Assembly: GCF_028550435.1 (NCBI RefSeq)
Contig: NZ_JAQQKV010000001.1
Coordinates: forward strand, 744,001 to 808,000
Reading direction: 5' to 3'
DNA from: Asticcacaulis machinosus
GTDB taxonomy: Bacteria > Pseudomonadota > Alphaproteobacteria > Caulobacterales > Caulobacteraceae
Length of the DNA stretch: 64,000 nt
Shown: in pieces, positions 55,723-64,000 of the stretch
Layout of the letters: each line of letters starts with the position of its first letter
How positions within the stretch are numbered: position 1 is the first letter of the stretch
Program-made: the position numbers and the translations under genes
The notes under the pieces: generated by a model
The model's input: only the letters and a program-made list of their open reading frames with translations
Database searches by the model: none
Told to the model about the DNA's origin: nothing

Positions 55723-57396
55723 ATGACTATAAAGTCCAGAATTCTCGCCCTGGTTGCTGCGTTCGCGCTGATGGCCAGCGCTATCACCGGCCTTGGCCTG
55801 ATCACCATCGGTGACTATGATAAAATGATCGATGACTACGGCAGCGCCTATGAAAACGCCTATAATGGTGAACGTCTGAACCGCATCGTGACCGCCGTTG
55901 TGATGGAATCACGCGGCGTCTATATGGCCAGCGACATTGATGGCGCCAAGAAATTCGCCGATGGCATCGACAAAAACCTTGATGAAATGATGGGTATGCT
56001 GACGACGTGGAAAGCCTCCCTTGGCGCCAATGAACTGCCGGAATTCGCCAAGGTTGAAGCCCGCGCGCAGGAATTCAATACCTTCCGCCGCGAAGTCGCC
56101 CGCCTCGGCCGTGACGTGTCACCGCAGGATGCCAATGTCATGGGCAATAACGACGCCAACCGTGAAAACCGCAAGGCATTCCAGCAAGAGATTGACGCGA
56201 TGGTCAAGACCATCCGCGCTGATCTTGATCACTCCGAAACCGCGATCAACAAATATAACGACACCCGCGCCATGCTGTTTCTGCTGATGGCGGCATCGGG
56301 CATCATTGCTCTGGTCTGCGCCTCTTTGTGGGTGGCCATTAATTCGATATCCCGCCCGCTGCAAAACGTCACCGGCAGCGTCACCAAAATCTCTGACGGT
56401 GCTTACGACACGGTTATCCCCGAAGCCAAGGGCAAGGACGAAATTTCCAGCCTGTGGCGCTCCATACGCGTCCTGCGTGACCGCGCCGCCGAAGCCGAGG
56501 CGCTCAAGGGCGAACAACAACTGGCCGAAAAACGCGCCTACACTGAGCTGATGCAGGAACGTAACCGGATCGCCTCCGAGTTTGAAAAGCATATGGGAGA
56601 CCTGGCGACCCGCTTTATCAACTCGTCGCGCACTGTGGCCGATGCCGCCCGCGGCCTGTCGGAAACGGCAGACGATACCAACCACCGTGCGGCGTCTGTG
56701 TCCTCGGCCGCGATCGAAGCCGCCAACAACGTCCAGAACGTCGCTGCCGCTACCGAAGAATTGTCGGCCAGTGTTGGTGAAATCAACCAGCAGGTCATCC
56801 GCACCTCTGAGGTTACCCGTCTGGCCGTCGATGAGGCCCAGAAGACCGAGCAGGCCATCCAGACCCTTCAGGTCGCCGCCAATGAAATCGGTGAGGTTAT
56901 CAACCTGATCCAGGCCATCGCCGCCCAGACCAACCTTCTGGCGCTCAACGCCACCATCGAGTCGGCCCGCGCCGGCGAGGCTGGCAAAGGCTTTGCGGTT
57001 GTGGCCTCCGAGGTCAAGCAACTGGCCCAGCAAACCGCCAAGGCGACCGACGATATCCGCACCAAGATCTCGGAAATCCAGTCGGCAACCACCATCACCG
57101 TGGGCTCGATCGACGCCATTGTCCGCACCATTGAAACGATCGGTCAGTTGACCTCATCGATCGCCGCCTCGGTTGAACAGCAAGGGGCCGCGACCAATGA
57201 AATCGCCAATAACACCAACCTGGCGGCTTCTGGCACCCGCGACGTGACCGGCCACATCACCGGCGTCGGCCGCGCGGCCCAATCGACCGGCGAAGCGGCA
57301 CAGTCGCTGCTCAGCCTGTCGTCCGATCTCGAAGGCCGCTCAGAAGACCTTCAGGCCGAAGTGGTCAGCTTCGTGACCCGCCTGCGTGCCGCATAA
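55723..57396 (+). CDS. Methyl-accepting chemotaxis protein with 4HB-type sensor
   Basis: A 557-residue chemoreceptor. Signal/TM near residues 5-25, a helical periplasmic region to about 190, a second TM ([21 protein letters not shown]), HAMP, and the signalling hairpin [20 protein letters not shown]. Start ATG at 55723 (MTIKSRIL) is preferred over 55675. Ligand unknown. Confidence 0.93.
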   Translation: MTIKSRILALVAAFALMASAITGLGLITIGDYDKMIDDYGSAYENAYNGERLNRIVTAVVMESRGVYMASDIDGAKKFADGIDKNLDEMMGMLTTWKASLGANELPEFAKVEARAQEFNTFRREVARLGRDVSPQDANVMGNNDANRENRKAFQQEIDAMVKTIRADLDHSETAINKYNDTRAMLFLLMAASGIIALVCASLWVAINSISRPLQNVTGSVTKISDGAYDTVIPEAKGKDEISSLWRSIRVLRDRAAEAEALKGEQQLAEKRAYTELMQERNRIASEFEKHMGDLATRFINSSRTVADAARGLSETADDTNHRAASVSSAAIEAANNVQNVAAATEELSASVGEINQQVIRTSEVTRLAVDEAQKTEQAIQTLQVAANEIGEVINLIQAIAAQTNLLALNATIESARAGEAGKGFAVVASEVKQLAQQTAKATDDIRTKISEIQSATTITVGSIDAIVRTIETIGQLTSSIAASVEQQGAATNEIANNTNLAASGTRDVTGHITGVGRAAQSTGEAAQSLLSLSSDLEGRSEDLQAEVVSFVTRLRAA

Positions 57397-57412
57397 ACCT
57401 CTAAACACCTCA

Positions 57413-57448
57413 ATAAAAAGCCGCCAGTGTCACACCGGCGGCTTTTTT
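57413..57448. terminator. Terminator after second chemoreceptor
   Basis: AAAAAGCCGCC and GGCGGCTTTTTT form a stem with a loop of about 11 bases; it can serve both strands. Confidence 0.85.
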
Positions 57449-57465
57449 CATGCCTGATCCAAAGT

Positions 57466-57822
57466 TCAAGCCGTTTGGGCTGCCGGCATAAACTGCTCAA
57501 AGGCAGCAATGGCATCAGCCGCATACATCAGCGACGGGCCGCCGCCCATATAGATGGCCATGCCGAGCGCTTCCTCAACCTCGGCCTTGCTTGCGCCCAG
57601 CCGAACCAGTGCTTCGCTGTGAAAGCCTATGCAGCCGTCGCAACGCGTCGATACGCCAATGGCCAGCGCAATCAACTCCTTGGTTTTCTTATCCAGCGCA
57701 CCGTCTTTGGTCGCCGCCTGCGCCAGAGCAGAAAAGCCCGCCATTGTCTCAGGAATATCGCGACGCAGGGTCTTCATATTCGCTGAAATACGACGCGTGA
57801 TGTCGGGATAGGATTTTGTCAT
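57466..57822 (-). CDS. AhpD-like carboxymuconolactone decarboxylase family protein
   Basis: A 118-residue protein with the CxxC-x3-H motif (RCDGCIGFHSEAL), the redox-active pair of AhpD-type proteins. It lies divergently from the BigR-like repressor, so a role in peroxide or sulfane-sulfur stress is likely. Confidence 0.9.
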   Translation of the reverse strand: MTKSYPDITRRISANMKTLRRDIPETMAGFSALAQAATKDGALDKKTKELIALAIGVSTRCDGCIGFHSEALVRLGASKAEVEEALGMAIYMGGGPSLMYAADAIAAFEQFMPAAQTA

Positions 57823-57869
57823 GTGTTTTAGACCTCAATAAAATTTCGCCATCATTGGCTCTTGAATAA

Positions 57870-57885
57870 ATTAGATAATGCTAAT
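57870..57885. promoter_or_regulatory. ATTAG-N6-CTAAT operator, divergent region
   Basis: ATTAGATAATGCTAAT between the AhpD-like gene and the ArsR-type repressor gene. The same ATTAG-N6-CTAAT dyad recurs before the rhodanese gene. Probable repressor site. Confidence 0.75.
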
Positions 57886-57917
57886 ATATTTGCAAGGCCA
57901 CAAGGACAAATAATTTT

Positions 57918-58229
57918 ATGCCCACACCCGACACCCCCGCCGACGTTCTGGAACGCAATGCCGCTGAAGCCGAGGCCATGCTCAAACTTTTGGCCAACCG
58001 GCATCGCCTGCTCATCCTGTGCCAGCTTATTGATCAGAGGAAATCTGTCGGAGAAATAAATGAAAATATTAAACTTTCTCAGTCAGCACTCTCTCAGCAC
58101 CTGGCCAAGATGCGCGCACAAGGTCTGATAGAGGCCGAAAAACAGGGGCAGATGGTCTATTACCGCCTGGCTAACCCCAAGGTCACCGCCCTGTTGTCCA
58201 CCCTTTATCTGATTTATTGCCAAGCCTGA
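57918..58229 (+). CDS. ArsR-family repressor, BigR/SqrR-like persulfide sensor
   Basis: A 103-residue winged-helix repressor (NRHRLLILCQLI, KLSQSALSQHLAKMRAQGLI). C35 and C101 are the only cysteines, 66 residues apart, the same spacing as the redox pair of SqrR. This supports a sulfane-sulfur (persulfide) sensor that releases DNA on disulfide or tetrasulfide formation. It is followed by the rhodanese gene, 35 bases away. Confidence 0.88.
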   Translation: MPTPDTPADVLERNAAEAEAMLKLLANRHRLLILCQLIDQRKSVGEINENIKLSQSALSQHLAKMRAQGLIEAEKQGQMVYYRLANPKVTALLSTLYLIYCQA

Positions 58230-58234
58230 TATAA

Positions 58235-58250
58235 ATTAGATATTACTAAT
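58235..58250. promoter_or_regulatory. ATTAG-N6-CTAAT operator upstream of rhodanese gene
   Basis: ATTAGATATTACTAAT, second copy of the dyad at 57870-57885, 14 bases before the rhodanese ATG. A second site within the operon suggests that the rhodanese gene has its own controlled promoter. Confidence 0.75.
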
Positions 58251-58264
58251 AAATTGAGTGAAAC

Positions 58265-58798
58265 ATGTCTGTAAAATCTGTTGACGCCCTAACGCTAAAA
58301 CAATGGCTCAACCATAATGAAGCCATTCTGATTGATGTACGCGAACCTTCTGAATATGCCGCCGAACACATTGCCGGAGCCCACCTGATTCCGCTCGGCG
58401 CTCTGGGCACCACGCCCCTGCCCGATATGAATGGTCGCATCCTTGCGGTTCACTGCCTTAAGGGCGGGCGCGGTCAGTCGGCTTGCCAGACCTTAAGCCA
58501 GCTTTATCCTGATCTGGAGATACATAATCTGGACGGCGGTATCGGCGCGTGGTCGGCGGCGGGCTTTGCCACCGAAAAGCTAAGCCCCCGCCGCACCTTG
58601 CCGCTGGATCGCCAGACGCAACTTACGATCGGGCTGGGGATTTTGGCGTTCACCTTACTGAGTGCCTTTGTAAATCCTCTGTTTATCTGGGGCGCAGCCT
58701 TTTTCGGCGCGGGCCTGACCTTTGCGGGTCTGACCGGCATCTGCGGTCTGGCCAGAGTTCTGGCGCACATGCCGTGGAACCGCCCAAAGCCCACCTGA
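58265..58798 (+). CDS. Membrane rhodanese, YgaP-like
   Basis: A 177-residue protein: rhodanese domain (VDVREPSEYAAEHIAG, active-site HCLKGGRGQS) then two membrane segments (TIGLGILAFTLLSAFVNPLF and AFFGAGLTFAGLTGI). It handles sulfane sulfur at the membrane. Controlled by the BigR-like repressor. Confidence 0.92.
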   Translation: MSVKSVDALTLKQWLNHNEAILIDVREPSEYAAEHIAGAHLIPLGALGTTPLPDMNGRILAVHCLKGGRGQSACQTLSQLYPDLEIHNLDGGIGAWSAAGFATEKLSPRRTLPLDRQTQLTIGLGILAFTLLSAFVNPLFIWGAAFFGAGLTFAGLTGICGLARVLAHMPWNRPKPT

Positions 58799-58926
58799 TA
58801 ATCTTTGGTAATCACTGTTGAGTGAGCATTTCAGAGGCGGGCGCGTAACAGGCTTTACATTTTTAACTGATTGGTCATGTCTATACTTTGAATATACGCT
58901 CTACGATAACAGAGAGGACAAAACCT

Positions 58927-59625
58927 TTGAGTCCCGCGCCAACCTCCGAAGCCACCGCCCGCCATCTGCTGGTCGTCGATGACGATGACCGCATCCGCAC
59001 CCTGCTCAAGGAATTCCTGTCCCGGCAGGGCTTTCGTGTCACGGCTGCCGCCCATGCCGACGCCGCCAAGCGCATGTTGCAGCTTCTGGATTTCGACCTG
59101 TTGATTCTGGACGTCATGATGCCGGGCGAAGACGGCTTTTCGCTGTCAAAGTGGGTGCGCGCCAATTCCAATGTGCCGATCCTGATCCTGACGGCGCGCG
59201 GCCTGCCCGATGACCGGATCATGGGCCTGTCGCTGGGGGCCGATGATTATCTGTCCAAACCTTTCGAGCCACAGGAACTGTTGTTGCGGATCGAAGCCAT
59301 CCTGCGTCGTACCGGTGTGAAACCCGCTCTGCCGCGTGAAATCCACATCGGCGCCTTTACCTTTGATCTTGAGCGCTCCGAACTGACTAAGGGCGGGTCT
59401 CTGGTGCGCCTGACCGAAGCCGAGGCCCAACTGCTGAAATATCTGGCCGAGCGGGCCAATGTGCCGGTCGACCGCATGGAACTGGCCAAGGACAGCGTCG
59501 ATACCACTGGGCGCGCGGTCGATGTTCAGGTCACCCGCCTGCGCCGCAAGATTGAAAACGATCCGAAAAACCCGCGCTACCTGCAAACCGTGCGCGGTAA
59601 GGGCTACATGCTGGCCCCGGATTAA
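58927..59625 (+). CDS. OmpR-family response regulator
   Basis: A 232-residue two-component regulator. Receiver acidic pair VDDDD, phosphoryl Asp in LLILDVMMPGEDG, Lys in SKPFEP, and a winged-helix DNA-binding domain ending VRGKGYMLAPD. TTG at 58927 has GAGAGGA upstream and is preferred over TTG 58888. Histidine kinase follows. Confidence 0.93.
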   Translation: MSPAPTSEATARHLLVVDDDDRIRTLLKEFLSRQGFRVTAAAHADAAKRMLQLLDFDLLILDVMMPGEDGFSLSKWVRANSNVPILILTARGLPDDRIMGLSLGADDYLSKPFEPQELLLRIEAILRRTGVKPALPREIHIGAFTFDLERSELTKGGSLVRLTEAEAQLLKYLAERANVPVDRMELAKDSVDTTGRAVDVQVTRLRRKIENDPKNPRYLQTVRGKGYMLAPD

Positions 59626-59638
59626 TGGAAAAGCCTTA

Positions 59639-61006
59639 ATGCGCTTGCGCCTGCCCAAAATCAGCCTGTGGCCAAAGTTCATCAAACGGAGCATCCCCAA
59701 GACCTTATGGGGGCGCGCCCTGCTGATCATTGTCCTGCCTATAGGTCTCATGCAGTTTGCCGTGACCTGGGCGTTTTTTGACATGCACTGGGAAACCGTT
59801 ACGGCGCGTCTGTCGGAGGGACTGGTCGGTGATATTGTCTGGGCCGTAGATGCCTATGAAGCCGACCCGACCACGCAAAACATGACACGCATCTCCGAAC
59901 AGGCCCAAAAGGCCATGCAGTTGTCGATCGTTTATCAGCCGCACAAGACCCTGCCCGAAGGTAAGCGGCCTAACCCATGGGCAGCGCTAGATCGCTCGCT
60001 CAAGCGCGCTTTACAAACCCAGCTTGACGATCCGTTCTGGTTCGACACGACCCGTTATGCCGGCGCCGTCGATATCCGCGTTCAGGTCGATGGCGGGGTC
60101 ATGCGCGTTATCGCCCCCCGTGAACGCGCCTTTGCGACGCGTGCCCATATCTTTATCCTGTGGATGGGCGGGGCGACCTTTATTCTGACGACCATCTCCA
60201 TCCTGTTTATCCGCAATCAGGTCCGCGCCATTGAGCGCCTGTCCCACGCCGCCGAAGCCTTTGGCAAGGGTGAGGATGATCCGGGCTTTAAACCCTATGG
60301 GGCGGCTGAGGTGCGCGCCGCCGCCCACGCCTTCCTTAAGATGAAGGCCCGCATCCAGCGCCACATCGAACAGCGCACAACCTTGCTGGCGTCCGTCTCC
60401 CACGACCTGAGAACGCCACTGACCCGGCTCAAGCTCGAACTGGCTATGGCCCCGCAGGACACCGCGACCGAGCGCATGAAGCAGGACGTATCGGAAATGG
60501 CCTATATGATCGACGAATATCTGGCCTTTGCCCGCGGTGAGATGCAGGACACGCAGGATGATGTCTCGATCAATAGCCTGCTGACCACCCTAAATGACAG
60601 TATCGAACGCTCAGGTCATAAGCTGGCTGTGTCGCTGCTTGGCGAAGATGTCACCCTGTCGGCCCGTGAAATGGGCCTTCAGCGCGCCCTGACCAATCTG
60701 ATCATGAACGGCTTTCACCACGCCAAAACCGTGGCGGTCAGCGCAGAGATCGAAACCAGAGCCAATACCACCCGCGTCCTGCATATCTATGTTGATGACG
60801 ACGGCCCCGGCATTGCGCCTGATAAGCGTGACGACGCCATGAAGGCCTTTTCACGCCTGGATGCCGCCCGCAACCAGAACATCAAGGGTGTGGGCCTTGG
60901 GCTGTCGATTGCACAGGACATCATCCGTGGCCACGGCGGCGAACTGGTGCTGGACCAAAGCCCGCTGGGCGGGCTTCGGGCCGATATCCGGTTGCCGGTG
61001 GCATAA
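59639..61006 (+). CDS. EnvZ-like sensor histidine kinase
   Basis: A 455-residue kinase. Two membrane segments (LLIIVLPIGLMQFAVTWAFF and HIFILWMGGATFILTTISIL) surround a periplasmic sensor, then HAMP, H-box SVSHDLRTPLTRLKLEL, N-box NLIMNGFHHA, DDDGPGIAPDK and GVGLGLSIAQ. Partner of the regulator 13 bases upstream. Signal unknown. ATG at 59639. Confidence 0.93.
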   Translation: MRLRLPKISLWPKFIKRSIPKTLWGRALLIIVLPIGLMQFAVTWAFFDMHWETVTARLSEGLVGDIVWAVDAYEADPTTQNMTRISEQAQKAMQLSIVYQPHKTLPEGKRPNPWAALDRSLKRALQTQLDDPFWFDTTRYAGAVDIRVQVDGGVMRVIAPRERAFATRAHIFILWMGGATFILTTISILFIRNQVRAIERLSHAAEAFGKGEDDPGFKPYGAAEVRAAAHAFLKMKARIQRHIEQRTTLLASVSHDLRTPLTRLKLELAMAPQDTATERMKQDVSEMAYMIDEYLAFARGEMQDTQDDVSINSLLTTLNDSIERSGHKLAVSLLGEDVTLSAREMGLQRALTNLIMNGFHHAKTVAVSAEIETRANTTRVLHIYVDDDGPGIAPDKRDDAMKAFSRLDAARNQNIKGVGLGLSIAQDIIRGHGGELVLDQSPLGGLRADIRLPVA

Positions 61007-61007
61007 A

Positions 61008-61037
61008 AAAGCGCCTGCCGTTTCGGGCAGGCGCTTT
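61008..61037. terminator. Terminator between kinase and TonB receptor
   Basis: AAAGCGCCTGCC and GGCAGGCGCTTT, 9-base GC stem with a six-base loop; works on both strands. Confidence 0.85.
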
Positions 61038-61057
61038 ATCAGATGATCAAGACACAC

Positions 61058-63754
61058 TTAGAAGTTAAAGCGCACCCCGCCAACGAAGCGGCGTCCGAAC
61101 TTCTCAAACTCAATCGGATTGCCAACCGAGTCGGCATAGCGCTTGGCACCTTGATTGGTCAGGTTGGAACCGTCGAAGAAGACTTCAAAGTTCTTGTTGA
61201 CCTGATAGCGGGCCGAGAAATCGACTTCTTCGTCGGCATCCCAGAAGATATCGCCATTGCCAGACGGCACAAGTGCGCCACCGACCGTCGTGTAATCACC
61301 GACCGACTGACCCCACGGTGTGCGGTACTGATAGGCCAGACGCACGGTCAGGCCGTACTTTTCATAGGTCGCCTGAACATTATAGATCGCATCGGACGAG
61401 CCCTGAACGTTGATATTCCGGGCAGGAGACGTGCCGACTGCCAGAAGCTTGACTTCCGACTGGGTGAAGGTTGCCGACGCCTTGGCGCCAAAGCCTTCCA
61501 TCCAGGTCGGCAGGCCCGCATCCTGAACCCACGGCGAAATATTGCCGGAGTAATAGATCTCGGCGCCTTGCAGATAGCCGTCACCGCCATTGTCAACGGT
61601 ATTGTAGCCGTAGGTCGAACGGTCAAAGCCCGGGGTGTTCAGATCGGTACGACCAAAAGTTACCTTGCGACGCAGAAGGACATCGGTAATGTCCTTATAG
61701 AACAAGCCTGCCGAAATAAAGGTGTTGGGCTGATACCATTCCAGATAAGCGTCGAAGCCGACCTGCTTTTCCGGCTTGGCGTCAGGGTTGCCGCCCGTGA
61801 TTTCGTCCAGCGTGTCATCGATGGTGAAGTTCGGGCGCATATCGTCATAATCTGCGCGCGACGCCGAGGTGGTGACGCCAAAGCGCGCCTTAAGATCGTC
61901 TGAAACGTTCCAGTTCAGATGAATGCTCGGGTAGAACAGAGTTTCATCGCTTTCGGTTTCAACCAGACGGTAGTTCAACGCCGAAGAGGTGTCAAAATCG
62001 ACATAGGCTTTACCGGTGTTTTTGATCTGCTCGACACGGGCACCGTAAACCACATTACCCCAGTCGAACTGAGTGGTGGCCATCAGATAACCGGCGGCGA
62101 TATCTTCACCGACGTTCCAGTAATCAGGGATCGAATAAACCAGATTGTTAGCGCCTGCCGAACTGTTGAGCAGGTCATAGGCCTTTTGGCGGTCGGTGTA
62201 GCGGAAGGTGTAACCCAGACGCTGCTCACCCAGATAATCGCCGTTTTGAGCGATCGAGCTGTAGGTGGCGGTTGTCGACAGGGCCCCCGTGCCGTTGAAA
62301 ACTTCGTTCTTCTTTTCCCGCATGGTGTAAAGGCCGCCGAACTCGATCTTGGTCTCACGGCCGAACAGTTCAGTTTCATAATCGAAATCAACCTTGGCCG
62401 TGTAGGCTTCGGTGGTCTCGGAGGCGTTCTGACGGGTGGCCTGGCTCATCGGCATCGCAAAGTCTTCGACGTTCTGAACCTGCGCGCCCTGAGTACGGGC
62501 CGAAGTTGTGCCGGTTGTACGATACAGAGTCGCAATATTGCTGTCACCATCACGGAAGTCATAAACAACCGTTGGGCGAGCGGTAAAGGTCGAGGGGCTC
62601 TGGAAGCGAATTTCCAATGGGTTATCCCCGGTGTTGTCAGCCCAAGTGTAGTTCAGGCGCCATGATGCGTCGAGCTTACCGAATTTGTGCTCACCACCAA
62701 AGGTATTGGTCGACATACGGTCGTCGTTGTCGCGGTAAGTCACGCGGGCCGAAATGCGCGCACCATAGACCGTGCCGAACTTCGGGTCGTTGCCGGTGAC
62801 GAAATTGGTTGACGTGTAGCTCTGACCGGCAGCATTAGTGCCTTGGTTCAATTGGAAGATGAACTGGTCGCGCAGCTCGTCGTCATGAAACACAGTGTTG
62901 ATGGTCGAGAAAAAGACCTGATGATTGTCGTTGAACTTATAGTCCAGACGGGTCGAGGCCGAATAGTTTTCACGGATCAGACGGTAGTGCTTGTTCTTGG
63001 TTTCCTGGGCGAAACGCTTGCGGATGTCGGCCGCATTGACCGTCAGATAGGGATCGGTTTCCCAGTTTTCCGTGGCCATTTCACGCTTATAGTACGACCC
63101 CTGAACGACAACGCCCAGTTTGCCGTCGAGGAAGATGTTGGAATAGACCAGCGACGAGTCGTATTCATTGCCTTCGCCCAGTTCAACGCGGCCGGCAGCC
63201 AGCTTACCGGTGATCTTCTGACCATTGTAATCAAAGGCGCGACGGGTGCGGATATCGACATTACCGGCAACGGCATCGCCCGGCATGGACGGCACCAGCG
63301 CCTTTTGCACGCTGATTTGCGAGGCAATGGCCGATGGGATGTTGTCGAAGCGCGAGGCGCGGCCTTCGGGAGAGACCACCGACAGGCCGTCGAACGACAA
63401 GGTCGTCCAGTAGTTCGGCGCACCACGCAGGTTGACATAGCGGGCCTGCCCCTGATCGCGTTCAATGGCAACACCCGGCAGTCGACCAACAGCGAAGGCG
63501 ATGTTCTGGTCAGGCAGGTCGCCGACGTCATCGGCGGCAATGATGCTGACCAGCGAGTCAGAGGCGCGTTGCGCTTTCAGCGCTGAAGCTTCCGACTCCG
63601 CGATCGGGCGACGGCCCGTGACGGTGACTTCCGTGACATCCTCGTCAGCAGCAGCATCAGCCGAAGCGGTTGCAACCGTCAGCGTGCTGGCCAGCGCGGT
63701 GGTGGCCAGAAGCGTCACAGCCATAAGGTTGCGGTTTTTAAAGGTGGTGAACAT
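61058..63754 (-). CDS. TonB-dependent receptor
   Basis: An 898-residue outer membrane receptor. Signal peptide ending in ASTLTVATASADA, then VTVTGRRPIAESEA and the plug domain (DVGDLPDQNIAFAVGRLPGV, RGAPNYWTTLSFDG, PGDAVAGNVDIRTRRAFD), then a large barrel ending in FVGGVRFNF. The Gly-Asn-Val-Asp-Ile plug pattern resembles receptors for carbohydrates in this family. Ligand unknown; linkage to the two-component system on its right is possible only by closeness. Confidence 0.94.
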   Translation of the reverse strand: MFTTFKNRNLMAVTLLATTALASTLTVATASADAAADEDVTEVTVTGRRPIAESEASALKAQRASDSLVSIIAADDVGDLPDQNIAFAVGRLPGVAIERDQGQARYVNLRGAPNYWTTLSFDGLSVVSPEGRASRFDNIPSAIASQISVQKALVPSMPGDAVAGNVDIRTRRAFDYNGQKITGKLAAGRVELGEGNEYDSSLVYSNIFLDGKLGVVVQGSYYKREMATENWETDPYLTVNAADIRKRFAQETKNKHYRLIRENYSASTRLDYKFNDNHQVFFSTINTVFHDDELRDQFIFQLNQGTNAAGQSYTSTNFVTGNDPKFGTVYGARISARVTYRDNDDRMSTNTFGGEHKFGKLDASWRLNYTWADNTGDNPLEIRFQSPSTFTARPTVVYDFRDGDSNIATLYRTTGTTSARTQGAQVQNVEDFAMPMSQATRQNASETTEAYTAKVDFDYETELFGRETKIEFGGLYTMREKKNEVFNGTGALSTTATYSSIAQNGDYLGEQRLGYTFRYTDRQKAYDLLNSSAGANNLVYSIPDYWNVGEDIAAGYLMATTQFDWGNVVYGARVEQIKNTGKAYVDFDTSSALNYRLVETESDETLFYPSIHLNWNVSDDLKARFGVTTSASRADYDDMRPNFTIDDTLDEITGGNPDAKPEKQVGFDAYLEWYQPNTFISAGLFYKDITDVLLRRKVTFGRTDLNTPGFDRSTYGYNTVDNGGDGYLQGAEIYYSGNISPWVQDAGLPTWMEGFGAKASATFTQSEVKLLAVGTSPARNINVQGSSDAIYNVQATYEKYGLTVRLAYQYRTPWGQSVGDYTTVGGALVPSGNGDIFWDADEEVDFSARYQVNKNFEVFFDGSNLTNQGAKRYADSVGNPIEFEKFGRRFVGGVRFNF

Positions 63755-64000
63755 GAGTGCCCCTCAATGAAATATACAGCGGGGCAGGTAGCGCCAGGCC
63801 ATGACAGTTTTATAACAAACCAGAACATCGATAGCCTGAAACAACAACTGTTGCCAAATTACCAGATACATTCGCCATTTAAACACTTAATAATAGAGTT
63901 TAATTTTGCACATGCGTTTTGAAAAATAACTGCTATGAGGCATATTAAATTCTGACGCGGAGACTTTGAGATGCTTTTTTTACAGTTTCATGACAAATTC

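Noticed and set aside
56119-57033. Long minus-strand frame over the second chemoreceptor
   Set aside because: Antisense to the conserved signalling domain; Gly-rich shadow sequence.
1-64000. CRISPR array, tRNA, rRNA, intact IS element
   Set aside because: No regularly spaced repeats, cloverleaf, ribosomal RNA or transposase frame was seen on either strand by eye.

Overview
The window looks like chromosome from a Caulobacteraceae alphaproteobacterium, possibly Asticcacaulis. The genus is a guess; the family rests on a Caulobacter-type FtsZ, an alphaproteobacterial F1-ATPase inhibitor (DUF1476), the SOS box form GAAC-N7-GAAC, a CtrA-type box, the imuA-imuB-dnaE2 cassette, and a large TonB receptor with a GH9 cellulase. 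No tRNA, rRNA, CRISPR array or intact transposase was seen.

Region 1 (1-9.4 kb) is accessory DNA next to ftsZ. ftsZ runs off the left edge, and the usual upstream partner ftsA is not there. Instead come: an unassigned three-gene set (unknown protein, small membrane protein, frameshifted superfamily 2 helicase); a minus-strand HTH - ImmA/IrrE protease - exonuclease I operon; and, divergent from it, a complete bacterial ubiquitin-like conjugation operon (5894-8345) encoding a tandem three-domain ubiquitin-like protein, an E2-like protein, a JAMM peptidase and an E1-like enzyme. The four Ubl genes abut or overlap by 4 bases. This operon is the most interesting system here and is probably an antiphage or stress conjugation system. 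A frameshifted DUF6499/DUF2285 gene, typical of integrative elements, closes the region.

Region 2 (9.7-25.5 kb) is rich in DNA-damage and signalling genes. It holds imuA-imuB and dnaE2, each preceded by a perfect LexA box, with an orphan ParD-like antitoxin gene between them. Then come an SGNH hydrolase, a DEDDh exonuclease and a HIRAN protein. A quorum-sensing locus follows: a fatty-acid desaturase divergent from luxR, then luxI, with related palindromes before the desaturase and luxI. Several small genes, a second LuxR, an SRAP (HMCES/YedK-like) protein, a DUF1810 protein and a truncated radC end the region.

Region 3 (25.5-64 kb) looks like core chromosome. It holds an outer membrane protein, msrPQ, a peptidoglycan-binding protein, a GH9 cellulase, the purine genes purB, purC, purS, purQ and purL, bolA and a monothiol glutaredoxin around a degenerate aldo/keto reductase, an O-acyltransferase, rpsD and two chemoreceptors. 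It continues with a CNNM/CorC transporter, glutathione-dependent formaldehyde detoxification, a BigR/SqrR-like persulfide-sensing module with two matching operators, a two-component system and a TonB-dependent receptor.
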